Assembly (NCBI GenBank): GCA_030686995.1
Contig: CM060680.1
Span: 84,346,259-84,410,258, forward strand
Direction of reading: 5' to 3'
Origin: Artemisia argyi
Lineage: Eukaryota > Streptophyta > Magnoliopsida > Asterales > Asteraceae
Length of the DNA: 64,000 nt
How positions within the stretch are numbered: position 1 is the first letter of the stretch; every line of letters starts with the position of its first letter. The notes under the pieces are model-generated. The model did not search any database. It worked only from the letters and a program-made list of their open reading frames with translations, and had not been told where the DNA came from. Made by a program: the position numbers and the translations under genes. Of the stretch, positions 15,864 through 28,435 are shown one piece after another.

Positions 15864-18800
15864 TGATGAGTGCTCAAACACTCATCATTTTTATCGTATT
15901 TAAACTGCCAAAACATCCGAAAACGCTCAAAAATGCATCAAAATACTAAAAATATCCCAGGGATTGTATTTTATACGTTTCAGATGCAAAATGAGCAAAA
16001 ACAATGAAAAACGAACAAAGTTTACACAATTGGCAGTTTTAGTCCCCCGACTTTCAAAAATTTACAAAACTAGTCCCTAGGCATTTGTTTTGAAAGGAAA
16101 AGTCAACCTAAGGCATTTAGAAATAAAAAATAATCAAATTTAGTCCTTGGGTAAAAACTTTGGAAAAATTACACTTTTGGTCCCTGCAGTTTGGGAAATT
16201 GACGAAATCAGTCCATGGGAATGTTAAAATGAAAAATAACTTTTGTGACCTTCATCTTATGGGAATGTAACATGTTTGGTCCTTGGATTAACTTTGGAGG
16301 ATGTGCAAATTGGGTCCCTTAATTTTCAGCAAATACAAAATTGGTCCTTGTGATTAAAACCAAACGGACCATTTGTAATTTATTAAACCAAAACCAAACC
16401 AATCAAACAAACCCACCACCCTTTTACCCCAGCCCACCCATTTCTTTTTGTCCAGGCCCATGTTTAACCAAGCCCACCCACACCCTTTTCAATAATAATA
16501 AAAAAACGGGTCAAAGCTAAAGTCTCCCCCCCTCCCCTGACCTTTCTTCCCCGCCTAAATACCTAGCCCCCAAACACACCCTGCCATCTCCAACATCCCT
16601 GTCTCCCCCTCCTCTGACTTTGTTCCCACTCCAATAAGTCAACCCCAACATACCTACTCACTCCCCCCTCCTCCACGCTGGCAACTGATGTCATAATCTT
16701 TGGGGACAAAATTCAATTGAAGGCCAAGATCAATTCTTTCTCATCTAACGACCCTAAATAGAAGTGGGAAAAGTTCCAAGTACCCCTGGAAGCATATAAA
16801 AGAAAGAAGATTGAAGCAGAGTGAAGTTGTTAGCTAGTTAGTTAGATTTTTAGTCATTAATTAAGTAATGTAGTTTTTGAAAGTAGAATTAAGTAGTTTT
16901 ATGTTTTAGATTATTCAGTGTTTCAAGTTAGAATTGTAACTTTACATTTCCAGTTAAATAAAAAATTCTCAGTTTCAAATATAATTGTCTTTTGAAATTT
17001 CTGCTTTAGCTTATGTATCTGCTAATTCAATGTTGCCTTCAACTTAAGTATTGCATTTGAGACTTTAGTATAAGCTCGTTATCAGTGATTTTAGTTAAAA
17101 AGAGGTGCTTGTGGTTTAAAAATTCTATCTGTCACTCATTAAGGGGTGTTTGGAACTGTTTGACTCTCATGGTCAAACCTGTCTATTGCACAAAAATAGA
17201 TTTCAAATAGTTGTAAATTGTTGATATGAGTGAGTTAGAAACTATTTGCATCAGTATCTAGTTGTTATACATGCTTTGCATATGTAGTTTAAAACTGCAG
17301 TCACATGGCTGCTTTTAGTGGATCATATAGGATTAAATTTGTTTGAGGCCCCAAGTGTTGTTTTTCTTGTTTCATTTATGTTTCACTTTGGATAATACAT
17401 GCTCTCACAACTGTAGTTGATCCTTTCATAAGTCAAACTCACCAATTTCACTCATTTTACATTAAACAGTTCAGCAGCCCTGTCTCTCTTTGGCTCCTTT
17501 TTCATAAGCTCACAATTAGTTCATACAAACTTGTGAAGGTCTAAAAATCAGCACATTGCTTATCTTCCAGCTCACCTTTATGCCATTACTTTTGTTTTAT
17601 TTTGGTGAACTTATCTTGTGGCTTTTTTAGGACCTCAAAAACAGCTCAGCAGGCCTGCAGCCTGTGGTTCAAGCACCCCACTTCAGCCCCTTCATGTAAG
17701 CCTTCTAACAAGCTCACATTTAGCTAAAAATTTGTGTACTTAAGGTTTTCTAGCTTATTTAGATATGTGAGTTTTTATTTAGTTAATCTGAGCTTATTCG
17801 AACTACTTATTTTGAGGTTACTAAGTGGTGGTGTAGGCTGTCTTCACCATAACAGCTTTTTGCATCTTTTAGCCCATTCAGTTCCTAATGTGCTTGTTTA
17901 GGTTTGTTCCACTGATTATTTGTCTCCAATTAGTTTATTTAGGATCCAGTAGTATACCATTTTGCATGTTCCCTAGTAGCTTGATTTGTTCTAGCTTTTA
18001 GCTTACTTGTTTATGCCCTGCTTCTTAACCCATTGTTCTTAGTTAAGCTTATCTAATCACCCCTCAGCTTATTGCCTCATCAGTTTTTGGTTCACCTTTC
18101 ACAAGCCTCTCAACTGCTCAACACTTGAGCTTATACTGAGCTTGTAGCAGTTCTGGAAAGCTAATTAGTGTAGAATCTTAGATTTGGACTTATATTGGAT
18201 TTTGAACCCCTGATCCTTAGCTTATTTTGGCCTAGAAAATGCCCTGACCTCACCACTCACTAAGTCATCAGTATAAGGGGGTGAAGTTCATAAGCTCATT
18301 GAGGCTTGTTCAGTGGGGATTAAGCTGAGTACTTTGTTTCTTTGAGAAGCCCATATGCCCCACTTGTTGATTCCAGTTTTCATTTGACCTCTAGCTTCTT
18401 GGATAAGTGTGAAATCAAGCTTGAAAAGGCCTGCAATCAAGCCCTTAAGGCCTGTGTGGAAAACAGTCAAGTGGGATTAGCTTATTCATGCTTTCTAGCT
18501 TAAATCTGTAAGCTTTTTCATTTGTTGTAGCTTATTTAGGTCCAACTCAGTGCAACTTAGTTTACCCTACCATTAGTAATTAAGTTGGTAGCTTATTATT
18601 TAGTTTTTTTTAAGTTCCAAATTCCACTTAAGCTTATAATACCTCATCTGTGGTGAGAATAAGCTCCCACAGGGCTTATTAAAGTTTTTTTTTTTTTAGC
18701 AAATCTTGTTTTTCAAAACTTTGATATTTTTAGTTGCTAATTAGTTTGGTAAAAGAAAAAAAATCAAAAATAAAATGTTTGTAAAAAAGTGTCATGGGTA

Positions 18801-19906
18801 GGATTTGAACCTGGGTCGTTTGGTTCAATCCTCAAACCCAACCTGAGCACCATCTCCCCTAAGGGAGTCTTAATGTTCCTTGTTTCCACACTTTTTTATA
18901 TACTAGGAGTAGTTGTTTTAAGCTTATTTGGCTTATAAGCTGATTTCTCAGCTTATAAATAAGCTCTTTGCAACTTTCTTATTTTCCCCAGCTTCCTTAT
19001 AGTATAAAGTATTTTTAGTAAAAGTTTTGTAATTTTTACTATTTATTAGCTAATTTTTATAATTTAAATTAGATTTATTAGTATTTAAATAGTTTTTAAT
19101 TAATAATAAATAATTAAAAAGTCAAAAAAATATATATTTTTTTTTAATTTTCTTTTATCATTAGGATTGTAAAAATGTAATTTTCATATCCGTAGGTATT
19201 TTATTTCACAAAAACTCGCGTTTTATTTCGTACGTCAACGTAACTTTAAATCAAACGAACGCGTTTTTAGACTTAGCTCACGTTTTTAGTGTATCTGATT
19301 ATCAGTAAATGTTAATATAGTATTTCTAAGTTATTTTCATTCCTCATCTCGTAGTGTAATCATTCACAACCCTTTTCTGTCCAAATTCACCCGATCACAA
19401 ACCCGTTTTAAATACCATCCACACCTCGTCGGGACATAACGACCCGGGGAAGCCACTTTACTTCAATGGAGCATTGACTCTAGGCTGTTTGACCTTGTTG
19501 ACCATTACCTGGTCAGTTTAGGTTGACCGTTTGGAGCCAATCATAGTGTTCACCTAATGAGCTAACAACATGATCTATTTGTGCAATGTCTAACTAATTC
19601 CTTGATCAATGACTCGGATGTAGTGAGTCTAGTACTTGTCGCAAAAACCTATACATATGCCCTATAACCTTCTATTGCACGCTAGCTGATGTTATCAAGT
19701 TATAGGTCATTCATTAAGTACGCCAACTAACCTATATGACTTGTTTGTGAGTTTGTTTGACTAACAACACTTAACTACTTTGTAAATCTCCATTTATCAT
19801 CGTTAATCTTAAACCTTATAGTTTGTCATTTTTAACCTTGCTAGGCTAATTGTAATAACTCTAGCCATAAATTGATATTTGTCATATGTTTATGAATCAA
19901 GCTCTT
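15864..19906 (+). repeat. Repeat F+: long non-coding LTR-like repeat
   Basis: Begins with TGATGAGTGCTC, which forms an inverted repeat with the following CACTCATCA; a TG start of this form is common in long gypsy LTRs. It has a TATA-like CATATAAAAG near 16794, T-rich transcript-like stretches and no coding frame. From 17450 to 18980 the word AGCTTA (or TAAGCT) recurs densely. At about 19425-19520 it shares blocks (CCTCGTCGGGACATAACGACC, TTGACCATTACCTGGTCA) with the inverted copy F- at about 60715-60830. The right end is uncertain; element B starts at 19907. Best guess: a diverged Tat/Ogre-like LTR. Confidence 0.5.
18790..18860 (-). mobile_element. tRNA-like SINE head or tRNA remnant
   Basis: On the minus strand TGGTGCTCAGGTTGG (A-box-like) is followed by GGTTCAAATCCTACC (B-box-like), with tRNA-like spacing. 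The arms do not pair as a clean cloverleaf and no long flanking duplication is evident, so it is not called as a tRNA gene. Confidence 0.35.
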
Positions 19907-20794
19907 TGTTGGGTCACTGAATTCCCCAATCTTCTTCTAACAAGGATTTGAACGTAAAATAACCTAAGTATAAACAAGTCACTGAGTGAACAGTAACTCA
20001 GTGAGTCATCTTCAGGATGCTTAGACCGAGCCTAAGAATAAAGGTTCTCCATTCAGTGAGGCGGAACTCAGTGACTGAGATCTAAGCCAAGAAGAAGGTG
20101 ATGAGTTCAGTGAGGATGACAATAACTCACTGAACCCCAAGACTCCTCAACAACTATCATGGTACTGAAGAACTGATGACTTGAAGACTGAAGTTTTGGC
20201 GGGACTGGGCGGGAAAGTTTGATCTGTTTCACTAAAGTGCCTTATCACTTTAAGGTCAAACTTTCCTCAAATGGTTAAAACCAGGCTGTCATCAGAAAGT
20301 GCCTTTTGGACTTAACCCAAATAAGTTTCCCAAGTCAGAGAATAAAATCTATCAAGATTTTATTGAGGAACACTTAGGTCCATTGTATAATAGGGTTGTT
20401 CATATTTGTGTATAAATAGGTAGCATAAGTGAGGAGTAAAAGTTGACAAGTTTGTGCAATTAATGCAAAACATTCACAAACCACTTTTACTCCTCCAAAG
20501 AACAACATAACCCCTGAGATAGCTCAGTGGGTCCTGAAAGTTGTCACTCAACATTGTTTGAGTTTAGTGAGGAGTCAATACCACACTTGTCGTTTCAATC
20601 CCAAGTGTTATTCCGCAAACACTTGGGTACGATTCTTTTTGATTAACTTCTAATAAAGAATTAAATGTTGAAAAATATTGTCTCTTATGTTTACGTTACT
20701 TTATTGTTAATCATTTATACATCTTTGTTTAAAGTCATACAACTTGGTTACTTTAGCTATTTAGTTACTGTTAACCAAGTAAAAGGGACCAACA
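19907..20794 (+). repeat. Element B 5' LTR
   Basis: TG...CA termini, TATA box TATAAATA at 20411-20418. Rich in CACTGA/TCAGTGA words across the first 250 bp. Confidence 0.92.
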
Positions 20795-20796
20795 AG

Positions 20797-20809
20797 TGGT
20801 ATCAGAGCC
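20797..20809 (+). other. Primer-binding site of element B
   Basis: TGGTATCAGAGCC two bases after the LTR, complementary to initiator-Met tRNA. Confidence 0.92.
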
Positions 20810-20881
20810 TCTGGTTTGTAAAACTTAAACCTGTTTTCAAAACTTAAAGAGTGCTCAAGTTTTTAAAATCAAGATCCCACT

Positions 20882-23578
20882 ATGACTGACATAGATGTTC
20901 CCCAACTTGTCGACAAAAAGGGTGGAAGTTATTCAGCAACTGCCCCTCGACTTGAAGTTGGCAAATTTAATAAGTGGAAAAAGCGAATGCTTTGCTACTT
21001 AACTGGGATGGAACCATATTACATTAAGTTGATTAATGATGGTCCATATGTCCCAACAACAGCCCAAGGTTTAATCAAACCTGAAGCACAGTGGACCCCA
21101 AATGAAAGGAGGGTGGTCAATCAAGACCAGCGCCTGAAAAGCATCATTATATCATGTCTTCCTGATGATATAATGGAATCAGTGATCAACTGTCCCACTG
21201 CCCAGCAGACATGGACTGACCTGGTTCATAGCTATGAAGGGCCTTCTGATACCAAAGAGAATATAATCATGGACCTGAAGCTTGAATTCAATACCTTTAG
21301 GGCCAAGGATTCTGAAAGTCTCTCTGAGACTTATACTCGGTATAAGACCCTCCTGAATGAGCTGACCAATGATGGTGTTATACTGTCAAAACATGAGATC
21401 AATGTTGGTTTTGTCAAAAGTCTCCCTGAGAAGTGGTTAAACTTCTCTTAGGGATTGAGAAATGCAAACCACATTCAGAACCTTGAGCTCCCTGCCATCT
21501 ATGGGAAGTTTGTCTATGAAGACAATCTTATCACCAGGAGATTCCCTGGTAAAGCTCAGGAGACTAAAAAGGCCTTGAAAATTTCACCCATATCAACTGC
21601 TTTCTATTCAAAAGGTGTTGTGCAGGATTTTCAGGATGGTTCTGATGATGAGGTTGACCAAAGAACCAGTGAGGAGTACCTAAATGATCTTCAAATTGAA
21701 TTTCATGAAAGAGCACTCCTTGCTAATTCAAAAAGGTTTTTTAAGAAAAACAAATTCCCTTCAAAAGCAAATGAAAACACTGAATGTTTTAAATGTGGCA
21801 AAATGGGCCATTTTGCTAAAGATTGTTTTTCTAAAACAACCTCAGAACCATCTTTCAAATTTTCAGGAAATAACTCTTTTTCAGGCCCCAGCAAATTTCA
21901 ACCAAAAATTCTTCAGTCTAGTCCAAGATTTGAAAAAGTTCCTCAAATTGACTTTGAAGCCAAGTACAGAAAGGCAAAAGCTAAACTTGCCCTTCTTGAA
22001 TCATCCTCAACAGTCTCTCAGCCTCCTCAGGCTCCAAAGCCTTTTCAAGCCAAGAACAAAGGGCTTGTTGCTGAAACATATGACTGGGATGAGGTTGAAG
22101 TGTCCTCTGATGATGATGAAGTTCACATCAGTGCCCTGATGGCCCTATCAGATGACAACAAGCTTGTTGTGGGGAAGAGTCATGCAAGAAATGGTGAATG
22201 GGTTAACATCACTATGAGGAAGGTAAACCTTTTACTTTCTATGGATGATAATGATGATTGGAAATCTTACTTAGATTATATTAATGTTGATCTTAAGTAT
22301 GTTGAAGAGCAAAGACTTAATTTGTTTTCAAAATTTAACAAACTAAGTTTTGAATTAAATCATAGTAGAGATGAACTACTTGCTTTAAAACAAGCCAAGC
22401 TTGAAAGTGTTACACTTCAAATTCAAAATTCTGAACGGGTAAAACAAAATCAAGCTCTTCAGGAAGAACTAAAGAAAGAAAAGGATGTTATTTGGAAATG
22501 GACTCAGGAAAATCCCAAACTTTATGAAACAATGAGTCTCACACCCTGCTCTAAAAGGGCTGGTATGGGTGATGATCAACTCACTGAAGTTTCTGGGGAA
22601 AGTAGCCATTCAACAACTTTTCTGTCAGCCAACATACTTTCTAGCAAAGAACTTGCTCCAAAACCCAGTGATTGGATTGAAAGAAACAATCATGACAGTA
22701 AAATGCCAAATTTTAATACTGGAAGAATCCTGGAGCATGAAAGTCAGGCTATCAAGGAGCTGCTAGGAGTCACTGATGAACTTAGTCCTACTGAGTCCAT
22801 CACTGAGTCTAAGTCTGATTCACCACTCCCTCCATTGAAACAACTTCAGGGAGCTGAACCCAATTCTAACCTTGCACCATTAGTCTATCAACCCCATTCT
22901 CCAAAGGAGAAATCAGGATTAGGAAAGACTATTTTGAAAAGACCTACTCCTGCACCCACTGAACACCAAACACCTTCAGTACCTACTGAAGTGAAATCTG
23001 AAAGCACTGACTCAAAGGTTGATCAGCTTGCTGAACTTGTCAGGATGCTGAGTGAGAAAATTGAGTCCACTGAGAAAAACTCTGACTCAAAATCTACTAA
23101 GCCCTCAGTATCCTCAAGTTCTTCCAAACCAAAAACCACACCCAGACCTTCTGGGAGATGTGAACTGTGCAATTATCCAAATCACAGCACTGATAAATGC
23201 TACAGAGTCCTGTTTTGCATGATATGCAAACAAGAGGACCACAGAACTTGTGATCACATCCCCCACACTGCTTCCTTAAAAGCAAGAGGTCTATACAAAA
23301 CTCAAGGCTATCAGTATGCCACACCTTCCAAACAAAGACTGAAGGCTAAGCATTTCTTGCCATGTCCTCACTGTGGTTTCAATGATCATCTTCCTGATGA
23401 TTGTATGATGAAAGTTTGTTGTGACATATGTGGAGATCCCTCCCATGAAACCAAGGGACATGACAAAATTATTCAGTCAAGAAGGAAAAACCTCACCAAC
23501 ACTTCTCAGTCACCTGAGGCATCAACCTCCACAAAATGTAAAACATGTGGAAGCTCAGGTCACACAACCAGACCATGA
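20882..23578 (+). pseudogene. Gag of element B with one in-frame stop
   Basis: Single frame of about 899 codons broken only by TAG at 21449-21451. The N-terminal part is a copia Gag domain (FNKWKKRMLCYLTGMEP, AQQTWTDLVHSYEG). A CCHC zinc knuckle CFKCGKMGHFAKDC is encoded near 21787-21828 and a coiled-coil stretch follows near 22300-22480. The unusual C-terminal extension (about 23158-23575) has four to five more Cys/His clusters of CxxC...H...C type (CELCNYPNHSTDKC, CPHCGFNDHLPDDC). The Gag is much longer than usual for copia. Confidence 0.85.
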
Positions 23579-23663
23579 TTCATTAGCTGAGTTCAAGAAG
23601 TCCCTGAGGACTAAGCCCCCTAGAAAGTGGGTCAACAAGAAAAACTAACCCAATTTACTGTTT

Positions 23664-25847
23664 GTGCAGAAACACATCAAGGATCCTACCTGGCATCTAG
23701 ACAGTGGATGCTCCAGAAGTATGACTGGTGTGAAAAGTTTTCTGCACAAATATGTGGAAGAACCAGGACCCAAAGTAGTATTTGGTGATAACTCATCAGC
23801 TCCCACTGAAGGTTATGGTCCAGGAAACTGCAATGGTATAGTTTTTACAAGAATAGCTTATGTAAATGGTCTCAAGTATAATCTGATAAGTGTTTCCCAA
23901 CTATGTGATGCCAAATACATAGTTCAGTTTGATGACAAGAGAGGGACCATCTTTAATGCCAATAAGGAAGTTGTATTAATTGCCCCCAGGAGGGATGATG
24001 TATATGTTCTAGACATGTCATCCCTGACTCAAAATGGGACTTGTCTATTCTCAAAGGCAAGTGAGACAATCAACTGGCTATGGCATAGGAGACTCTCTCA
24101 TCTCAACTTCAAGAGCATCAACAACCTGGCCAAACAGAACAAAGTTCTGGGCCTTCCATCCCTGGTGTACACCAAAGACAAGCCTTGTCCTGCTTGTGAA
24201 AAAGGAAAACACCACAGGGCATCATTCAAAACCAAACAAACCTTTTCCATAAAAAGCTGCCTACATCTTCTTCATATGGACCTTTTTGGACTTGTCAGTC
24301 CAATGCCCATTCACCATGAGAAGTATACTCTGGTCATAGTGGATGAATACTCAAGATATACTTGGGTTTACTTCCTGACAATAAAGAGTCAGGCAGCTAA
24401 AACCATCATGTCATTTGTCAGGAACATTGAAAATCAAAATGATGTCAAAGTTAAACAGACCAGGACTGACAATGGCACTGAGTTCAAAAACCAAGACCTT
24501 GAGTGTTTCTGTGATGAGAATGGAATTTCTCAAAATTTCCCTTCTCCCTATACTCCTGAACAAAATGGAGTAGCTGAAAGGAGAAATAGAACACTCATTG
24601 AGGCAGCAAGAACAATGTTAAATGGATCAGTCCTCTCAAAACATTTTTGGACTGAGGCAGTTAAAACAGCTTGCTACACTCAAAATAGGTCAATCATTGT
24701 GAAAAGGCACAATAAGACTCCTTATGAGATATTCAAAGGAAAGGTTCCTGACATCAACTACTTTCATGTATTTGGGTGTCATGTGTTTATTCATAATCAC
24801 AAGGATCACTTGGGTAAATTTGATGCCAAAGCTGATGATGGATACTTCCTGGGATATTCCCTGGTTTCTAAAGCCTTCAGGGTGTTCAACACAAGGAGAC
24901 AACAAACTGAGGAAACTTATCACATTACTGTTGATGAGAGCACTGAATCCATCAGGTTCTCAAATTCCTCAGTTGAAGAAATTGGTATTGATGACTCATC
25001 AAGGTATCCTCCTGATGAGTATCATCCTGAGAACAATCCCTCAACCCAATACCAAGCTGATGCTGACGTCTCTTATTACATCATACCTCACAACCTACCC
25101 CAACCACCTATCAGTGAGTTCATTGAAACTCAACATGTCTCCAATGAGACTGCAACCACTGAACAAATTGTTCAGGAACCCTCAGAGCAAATTGTTCCTA
25201 CAAATGTCACTGAAGCACATAGTGATGAGTCACCTCATGTTCCTGAGTCTGAACCTAATCAGGCTCCTTCAAGCTAAAATTCCTATCCCAAACCTCAGGA
25301 TAGCTGGACTAGATCCAAAATCATTAAGCTTGTGAACATCATTGGTGAACCCACTGAAGGCATGCTCACAAGAAGCAAGGCTGTTAAACTCAAGGCCGCC
25401 TCTGCCAATATATGTCTTTATGCTGACTATCTCTCAGAGATTGAGCCAAAAAATGTCAAAGAAGCCCTGACTTATGAAAGTTGGGTGCAGGCCATGAGAG
25501 ATGAATTGGAACAATTTGACAGAAATGATGTCATGACCCTTGCTGAATGCCCCTAGGGTGTTTTAATCATTGGTATGAAATGGGTCTTTAAAAACAAGAC
25601 CGATGAGAATGGCACAGTCATAAAAAACAAAGCAAGACTGGTTGTCAAAGGATATAATCAACAGGAAGGTATAGACTATGAGGAAACCTTTGCACCTGTT
25701 GCTAGAATGGAAGCCATCAGGATCTTCCTGGCCTATGCAACTTACATGAACTTTAAAGTTTATCAAATGGATGTTAAAAGTGCATTCTTGAATGGTAACA
25801 TCAAAGAAGATGTTTATGTGCAACAGCCTCCTGGTTTTGAAAGTAGT
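23664..25847 (+). pseudogene. Element B pol, 5' part: protease, integrase, start of RT
   Basis: Protease active site in WHLDSGCSRSMTG (23690s). The gag-pre-integrase motif WHRRLSHLNFKSI includes the HH of the integrase zinc finger; the CC is in CPACEKGKHH. The integrase D,D(35)E triad is seen as HMDLFG, RTDNGTEF and NGVAERRNRT. RT starts about 25450 with [25 protein letters not shown] and [12 protein letters not shown]. In-frame stops at 25275-25277 (TAA) and 25554-25556 (TAG). The frame is cut at 25847 by element E inside the RT segment ending PPGFESS. A stop also separates it from the tail of gag. Confidence 0.9.
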
Positions 25848-27252
25848 TGATGAGGCGAAAAATGATCCGTTTTTAGGGGGTCATTTAAGCCCGAATCCGA
25901 ATTTATTTGATCAAATATTGCCCTAAATCGTTCCTTTTGTGATTTTAGGTACTTTGGGAGAGAAATCTGGAAAAGGAAGCAATTCGGACGTTTTTGGAGC
26001 ATAAAAGTGAAGAAAACGCCAAAGTCTTAATTTTCCATGCTGGGAACAGTAGGTGACGGCGTCAAGAGTATTTCTCTGACGGCGTCAAGAGCAGAAATCC
26101 ATGACGACCCAGTACAGATTTGACGGCGTCACGAAGGAAGGGCGTCAAGAGTAATAAGTCATGACGGCCTGGAAATGATTTGGTCTTGACGGCGTCAAAT
26201 GTAGATCAAGGCAGTCCGAGAAGAGTTTTGGCGGCGAGGTGACGGCGTCACAATGTTTGTCTTGACGCCGTCAGACCTATTTTTCTATATATAGTTTTCT
26301 AATTTTCACACATTAAAAAAAGAAGTTTTGGAGAAACCCTAAGTACGATTTTGGTGCAACTTTTACAGGTTTTTCAAGGGTTCCAAACCCTTGATACCTT
26401 GCATTGTAATTGAGATAAGTGTTCCTTTAATTCAATCAATATGTCTATGTGTTGGTTGTCTATATCTTGTTCTTGTCTCAATTCCATTATGCTAGGCTAG
26501 ATCTATCTTGTGTTTGCTTAGATCTAATGAAACCTAGATGTTAATTATGTGTTGATTACTTGTTTATTCTTGTCTTAGATGAATGATTTATATGTTAGGC
26601 TTAAGAAAACTGGCAGATCTCCACTTGGTAACATGCTTGAACGTCTTAAGAAACATGAACCGAGGCGCACTAGGTCTTTATTGGTTGTATTTAATGCATG
26701 AGCCACTGTTTACAATCCCTATAGTTGTGCTGGGCATGGTGTAGGAGGAGATAAGAGCTCATAGAATTGGGGAGTTATGTGTGCCACCCCATGAATGGTA
26801 TTAAGGAATACGATCCGTCATCCATGCAATTATAACAAGTAATTAACGTGTAAAAGATGTCTAGGGAGTAATGAAATCTAAGTAAACACATTTTCTCCAA
26901 TTACTGCTCACAACTTTAGTATAATTAGTTTATTTTCATTTTTAGTATTTTATTTTGATTGCATCTTAGTATTGGGTTAGTTGACTAGCAACTAATTCCG
27001 CCTAAATCCTTCAAACCCCGAGATTTTACTTGCTTTCTAAAAAACATAAAAACACAAAAATAATCATCCCTCACTCTTAGAACTAGTATTTAGGCTTTCT
27101 AATCCTAGCGACACTATTCCTAAGCTGAACGATCAATCCCCCGGTACTTGTCACTATACTATACTACAACGATCAGGTACACTGCCTGGTGGGGGTTGTA
27201 AGCTTCTCGAGATCCCTCGAGAGGTAAAGCCTGTTGCGATTCCCACGCATCA
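25848..27252 (+). repeat. Element E 5' LTR
   Basis: TGATGAGGCG...CACGCATCA. Contains about nine copies of TGACGGCGTCA or close variants at 26054-26275, then a TATATATA box (26286-26293) and a leader with GAGAAACCCTAAG. Confidence 0.93.
26054..26275 (+). promoter_or_regulatory. Array of near-palindromic TGACGGCGTCA motifs upstream of the LTR TATA box
   Basis: TGACG and CGTCA half-sites face each other with one spacer base, repeated every 20-35 bp, often followed by AGAG. TGACG is the core bound by plant TGA-class bZIP factors (as-1 type), so a regulatory role is plausible but inferred. Confidence 0.55.
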
Positions 27253-27258
27253 AGTTTT

Positions 27259-27276
27259 TGGCGCCGCAGCCCGGGG
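27259..27276 (+). other. Primer-binding site of element E
   Basis: TGGCGCCGCAGCCCGGGG, six bases after the 5' LTR. Confidence 0.75.
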
Positions 27277-27412
27277 AATAGTTATTGTCTAGGTTAGAAT
27301 TTCTTTTTATTAGGTCTACTTGCTAGATTCCTTTCTAGTAAGATTTTATTTTTATTTTTAGGTTTCTTTAGTCTATCCATTTCTTTGTGCCTTTGTTAGT
27401 AAATCAAATTCA

Positions 27413-28435
27413 TTGACTATTCCGTTGACCATTATGGAAAACGCGAATCCACCCCTTTCCCCTAGAGAAGTGGCTTTGTTACGTGAACAAATTGAGAGTG
27501 AGATTAGGGAACTTAGGGAGCTTAATAGTTTGATCAAGGTTGAGCTCGAACATGCATTTAGTTACCTAGCGACCGCCTTGTATTCAAATGAGGACCTAGG
27601 GCCTAATGACTTTGTGAATGTTATTGAGGGACTTGAGGAGGGGGAAATAGATCCGAAGCTTAATGACTATTTTAATCTACACCCCACTAAGGAGGAGATT
27701 GCATATTATAATAATCTTATTGATAACCCGCGATCTCCTTTCACCATAATTGAACCTAAGATCAAGAGAAGCGATCCTAAGAACGCTAAGATACCATGTA
27801 TGATTGGATATAGGCACATTAGCAATGCTTACATTGACTTTAAATCTCCAATCAACATTATGTCCTCAACTATTTATAATGATATAGTGAAAACAAGACT
27901 TGAACCTAGAAGGGATCCCAAATACCCCGGTGGAGTTTGTAACTTTGTCGGGAGAGTTAAAGGTTTACATGTCTTTGTTGGTAATTTCACTTTTGTCACC
28001 GACTTTATGATTGTGGAGGATCTTGCTAATGTTATTGATTGTCGATTAGCTAATGTTGTGTTTGGCAAACCATTTGTTGAGGAGTCTAAGTTGGAATATG
28101 ATGAGATAGAAGGAACAATCCGATTTGCAAATAACACCGATAGTATCACTTATAGGATGCCTAATAGGATGAAAGAATTTCGATTTATATCCCGTTTTGA
28201 TAAGGACAACGTTGGTACTTTTGAGGATACTAATGAGGAGGATAAGAAGAAGGGCATGGATTATGTTTGGGAAAAAAGGAGTCTTTATTACAAAGATTGC
28301 TTGGCCCTTGGACCAAGGTATAAAGTCGATAAAGAATTTGCCCAAATGATTATGGGGGCGGTTGAGAAAAAGGTGATTGGTTTCTACAAGGAATATCTAC
28401 AATTAGAGAGTGGAACCAATGATGAGATCACGTAG
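27413..28435 (+). CDS. Intact 340-codon retropepsin-like ORF of element E
   Basis: Residues 1-70 (Met1 or Met9) are Glu/Leu-rich and probably helical. From about 120 the layout follows an aspartic retropepsin of the Athila type: IPCMIGY, then YIDFKSPINIMSSTIY at the place of the usual D-[ST]-G-A-S loop, a GLHVFVGNF strand, FVTDFMIVED, and VVFGKPFVEE at the place of the second I-L-G-[RK]-P-F motif. The catalytic Asp is kept but the following SG/TG is replaced by FK, so protease activity is doubtful. The C-terminal part has KKKGMDYVWEKRSLYYKDCLALGP. I recall similar proteins, often mis-named, in Asteraceae annotations. No zinc knuckle, RT or integrase. It has no stop or frameshift while all other coding regions of the element are gone. 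Confidence 0.78.
   Translation: MTIPLTIMENANPPLSPREVALLREQIESEIRELRELNSLIKVELEHAFSYLATALYSNEDLGPNDFVNVIEGLEEGEIDPKLNDYFNLHPTKEEIAYYNNLIDNPRSPFTIIEPKIKRSDPKNAKIPCMIGYRHISNAYIDFKSPINIMSSTIYNDIVKTRLEPRRDPKYPGGVCNFVGRVKGLHVFVGNFTFVTDFMIVEDLANVIDCRLANVVFGKPFVEESKLEYDEIEGTIRFANNTDSITYRMPNRMKEFRFISRFDKDNVGTFEDTNEEDKKKGMDYVWEKRSLYYKDCLALGPRYKVDKEFAQMIMGAVEKKVIGFYKEYLQLESGTNDEIT

Noticed and set aside
18790..18860. A functional tRNA gene
   Set aside because: A- and B-box-like words are present, but acceptor and anticodon stems do not pair convincingly; kept only as a tRNA-like remnant.
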